6,363 nt of DNA. Source: Gammaproteobacteria bacterium (lineage in GTDB: Bacteria > Pseudomonadota > Gammaproteobacteria > GCA-001735895). Position numbers and translations under genes: made by a program. The stretch is from positions 1-6,363 of the forward strand of contig JANTFY010000140.1 of NCBI GenBank assembly GCA_024763185.1, read 5' to 3'. The notes under the pieces were generated by a model. The model ran no database searches. It was given only the letters and a program-made list of their open reading frames with translations, and was not told the DNA's origin. This document shows, piece after piece, positions 5,991-6,363 of this stretch (position 1 is the first letter of the stretch; every line of letters begins with the position of its first letter).

Positions 5991-6363
5991 ATGACAGTAA
6001 ATGCCCGTGTTGGTCACGGTTTTGATGTGCACGCTTTCTGCGACGGTGATGCGATAGTGCTGGGTGGCGTGGAAATCCCTTTCCATCAGGCTTTTGAGGC
6101 CCATTCGGATGGCGACGTACTGATCCACGCTTTATGCGATGCCTTGCTCGGAGCCTGTGGCCTGGGCGATATCGGCCAGCATTTCCCGGACAGTGATGAA
6201 CAGTACGCGGGCATGGACAGCCGCATTTTTCTGCGCAAGGTGTATCAACAGGTGAGCAGCTATGAATATGGACTGGCCAATGCTGACATTACCATTATTG
6301 CCCAGGCACCTAAAATGATGCCCCATTTACATGCCATGAAACTCAATCTCTGTGATGACCTGG
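5991..6363 (+). CDS. ispF: 2-C-methyl-D-erythritol 2,4-cyclodiphosphate synthase (3' partial)
   Basis: The frame runs from the ATG at 5991 to the window edge, 124 codons of an expected total near 160, so the C-terminus is missing. IspF converts CDP-methylerythritol 2-phosphate to methylerythritol cyclodiphosphate with release of CMP, the fifth step of the MEP isoprenoid pathway. It is a cytoplasmic trimer with a divalent metal at the active site. The N-terminus carries the family signature VGHGFDVH, with metal ligands Asp12 and His14. AHSDGDVLIHALCDALLG follows, with the third metal ligand His46. LGDIGQHFPD and the DITIIAQAPKM segment, characteristic of the family, come next. Numbering is shifted by four from E. 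coli because of a short N-terminal extension (MTVN). The ribosome binding site is weak (CCAAAGAATC before the ATG). ispD, its usual upstream partner in many gammaproteobacteria, is not adjacent here; instead the gene has its own promoter-like sequence and a divergent neighbour. Confidence 0.96.
   Translation, partial: MTVNARVGHGFDVHAFCDGDAIVLGGVEIPFHQAFEAHSDGDVLIHALCDALLGACGLGDIGQHFPDSDEQYAGMDSRIFLRKVYQQVSSYEYGLANADITIIAQAPKMMPHLHAMKLNLCDDL

Noticed and set aside
5807..6025. A 72-codon plus-strand open frame running across the divergent intergenic region into ispF
   Set aside because: It overlaps the ispF promoter-like box and start in another frame, with no hydrophobic or motif pattern suggesting a real protein or leader peptide.

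Overview
The window looks like chromosomal DNA of a gammaproteobacterium. The basis is protein resemblance: a FlrC/FleR-type flagellar regulator, a proteobacterial-type phosphoenolpyruvate carboxylase and an IspF. I cannot name a genus. Base composition looks balanced and fairly even by eye, with no rRNA, tRNA, CRISPR array or transposase gene.

Layout, left to right. (1) Positions 1-929 (+) hold the 3' part of a sigma-54-dependent activator of the FlrC/FleR type; its N-terminus lies off the left edge. (2) After a 10-bp gap, a convergent gene (940-2118, -) encodes a 12-helix major facilitator superfamily transporter. (3) The whole space between that transporter and the next gene is filled by a 263-bp element (2106-2368) with near-perfect inverted termini and a large internal hairpin. 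It resembles a MITE. Its left terminus contains the transporter's ATG and probably its ribosome binding site. (4) A complete ppc gene (2376-5204, -) follows. (5) A strong stem-loop (5251-5280) separates ppc from a small gene for a predicted exported, proline-rich, coiled-coil protein (5289-5786, -). (6) A divergent intergenic region (5787-5990) carries a consensus -10 box, overlapped by an inverted repeat, in front of ispF (5991 to the right edge, +). ispF is cut by the window end.

The genes do not form one pathway. FlrC/FleR controls middle or late flagellar genes, PEP carboxylase replenishes oxaloacetate, and IspF makes the cyclic diphosphate intermediate of the MEP isoprenoid pathway. The transporter substrate and the function of the exported protein are unknown. 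The three minus-strand genes are co-oriented but separated by a terminator-like hairpin and by the inserted element, so they are probably not one tight operon.

The most notable point is the element. If it is a real mobile insertion, it appears to have replaced the native 5' end of the transporter gene, and that gene now starts translation inside the repeat terminus.
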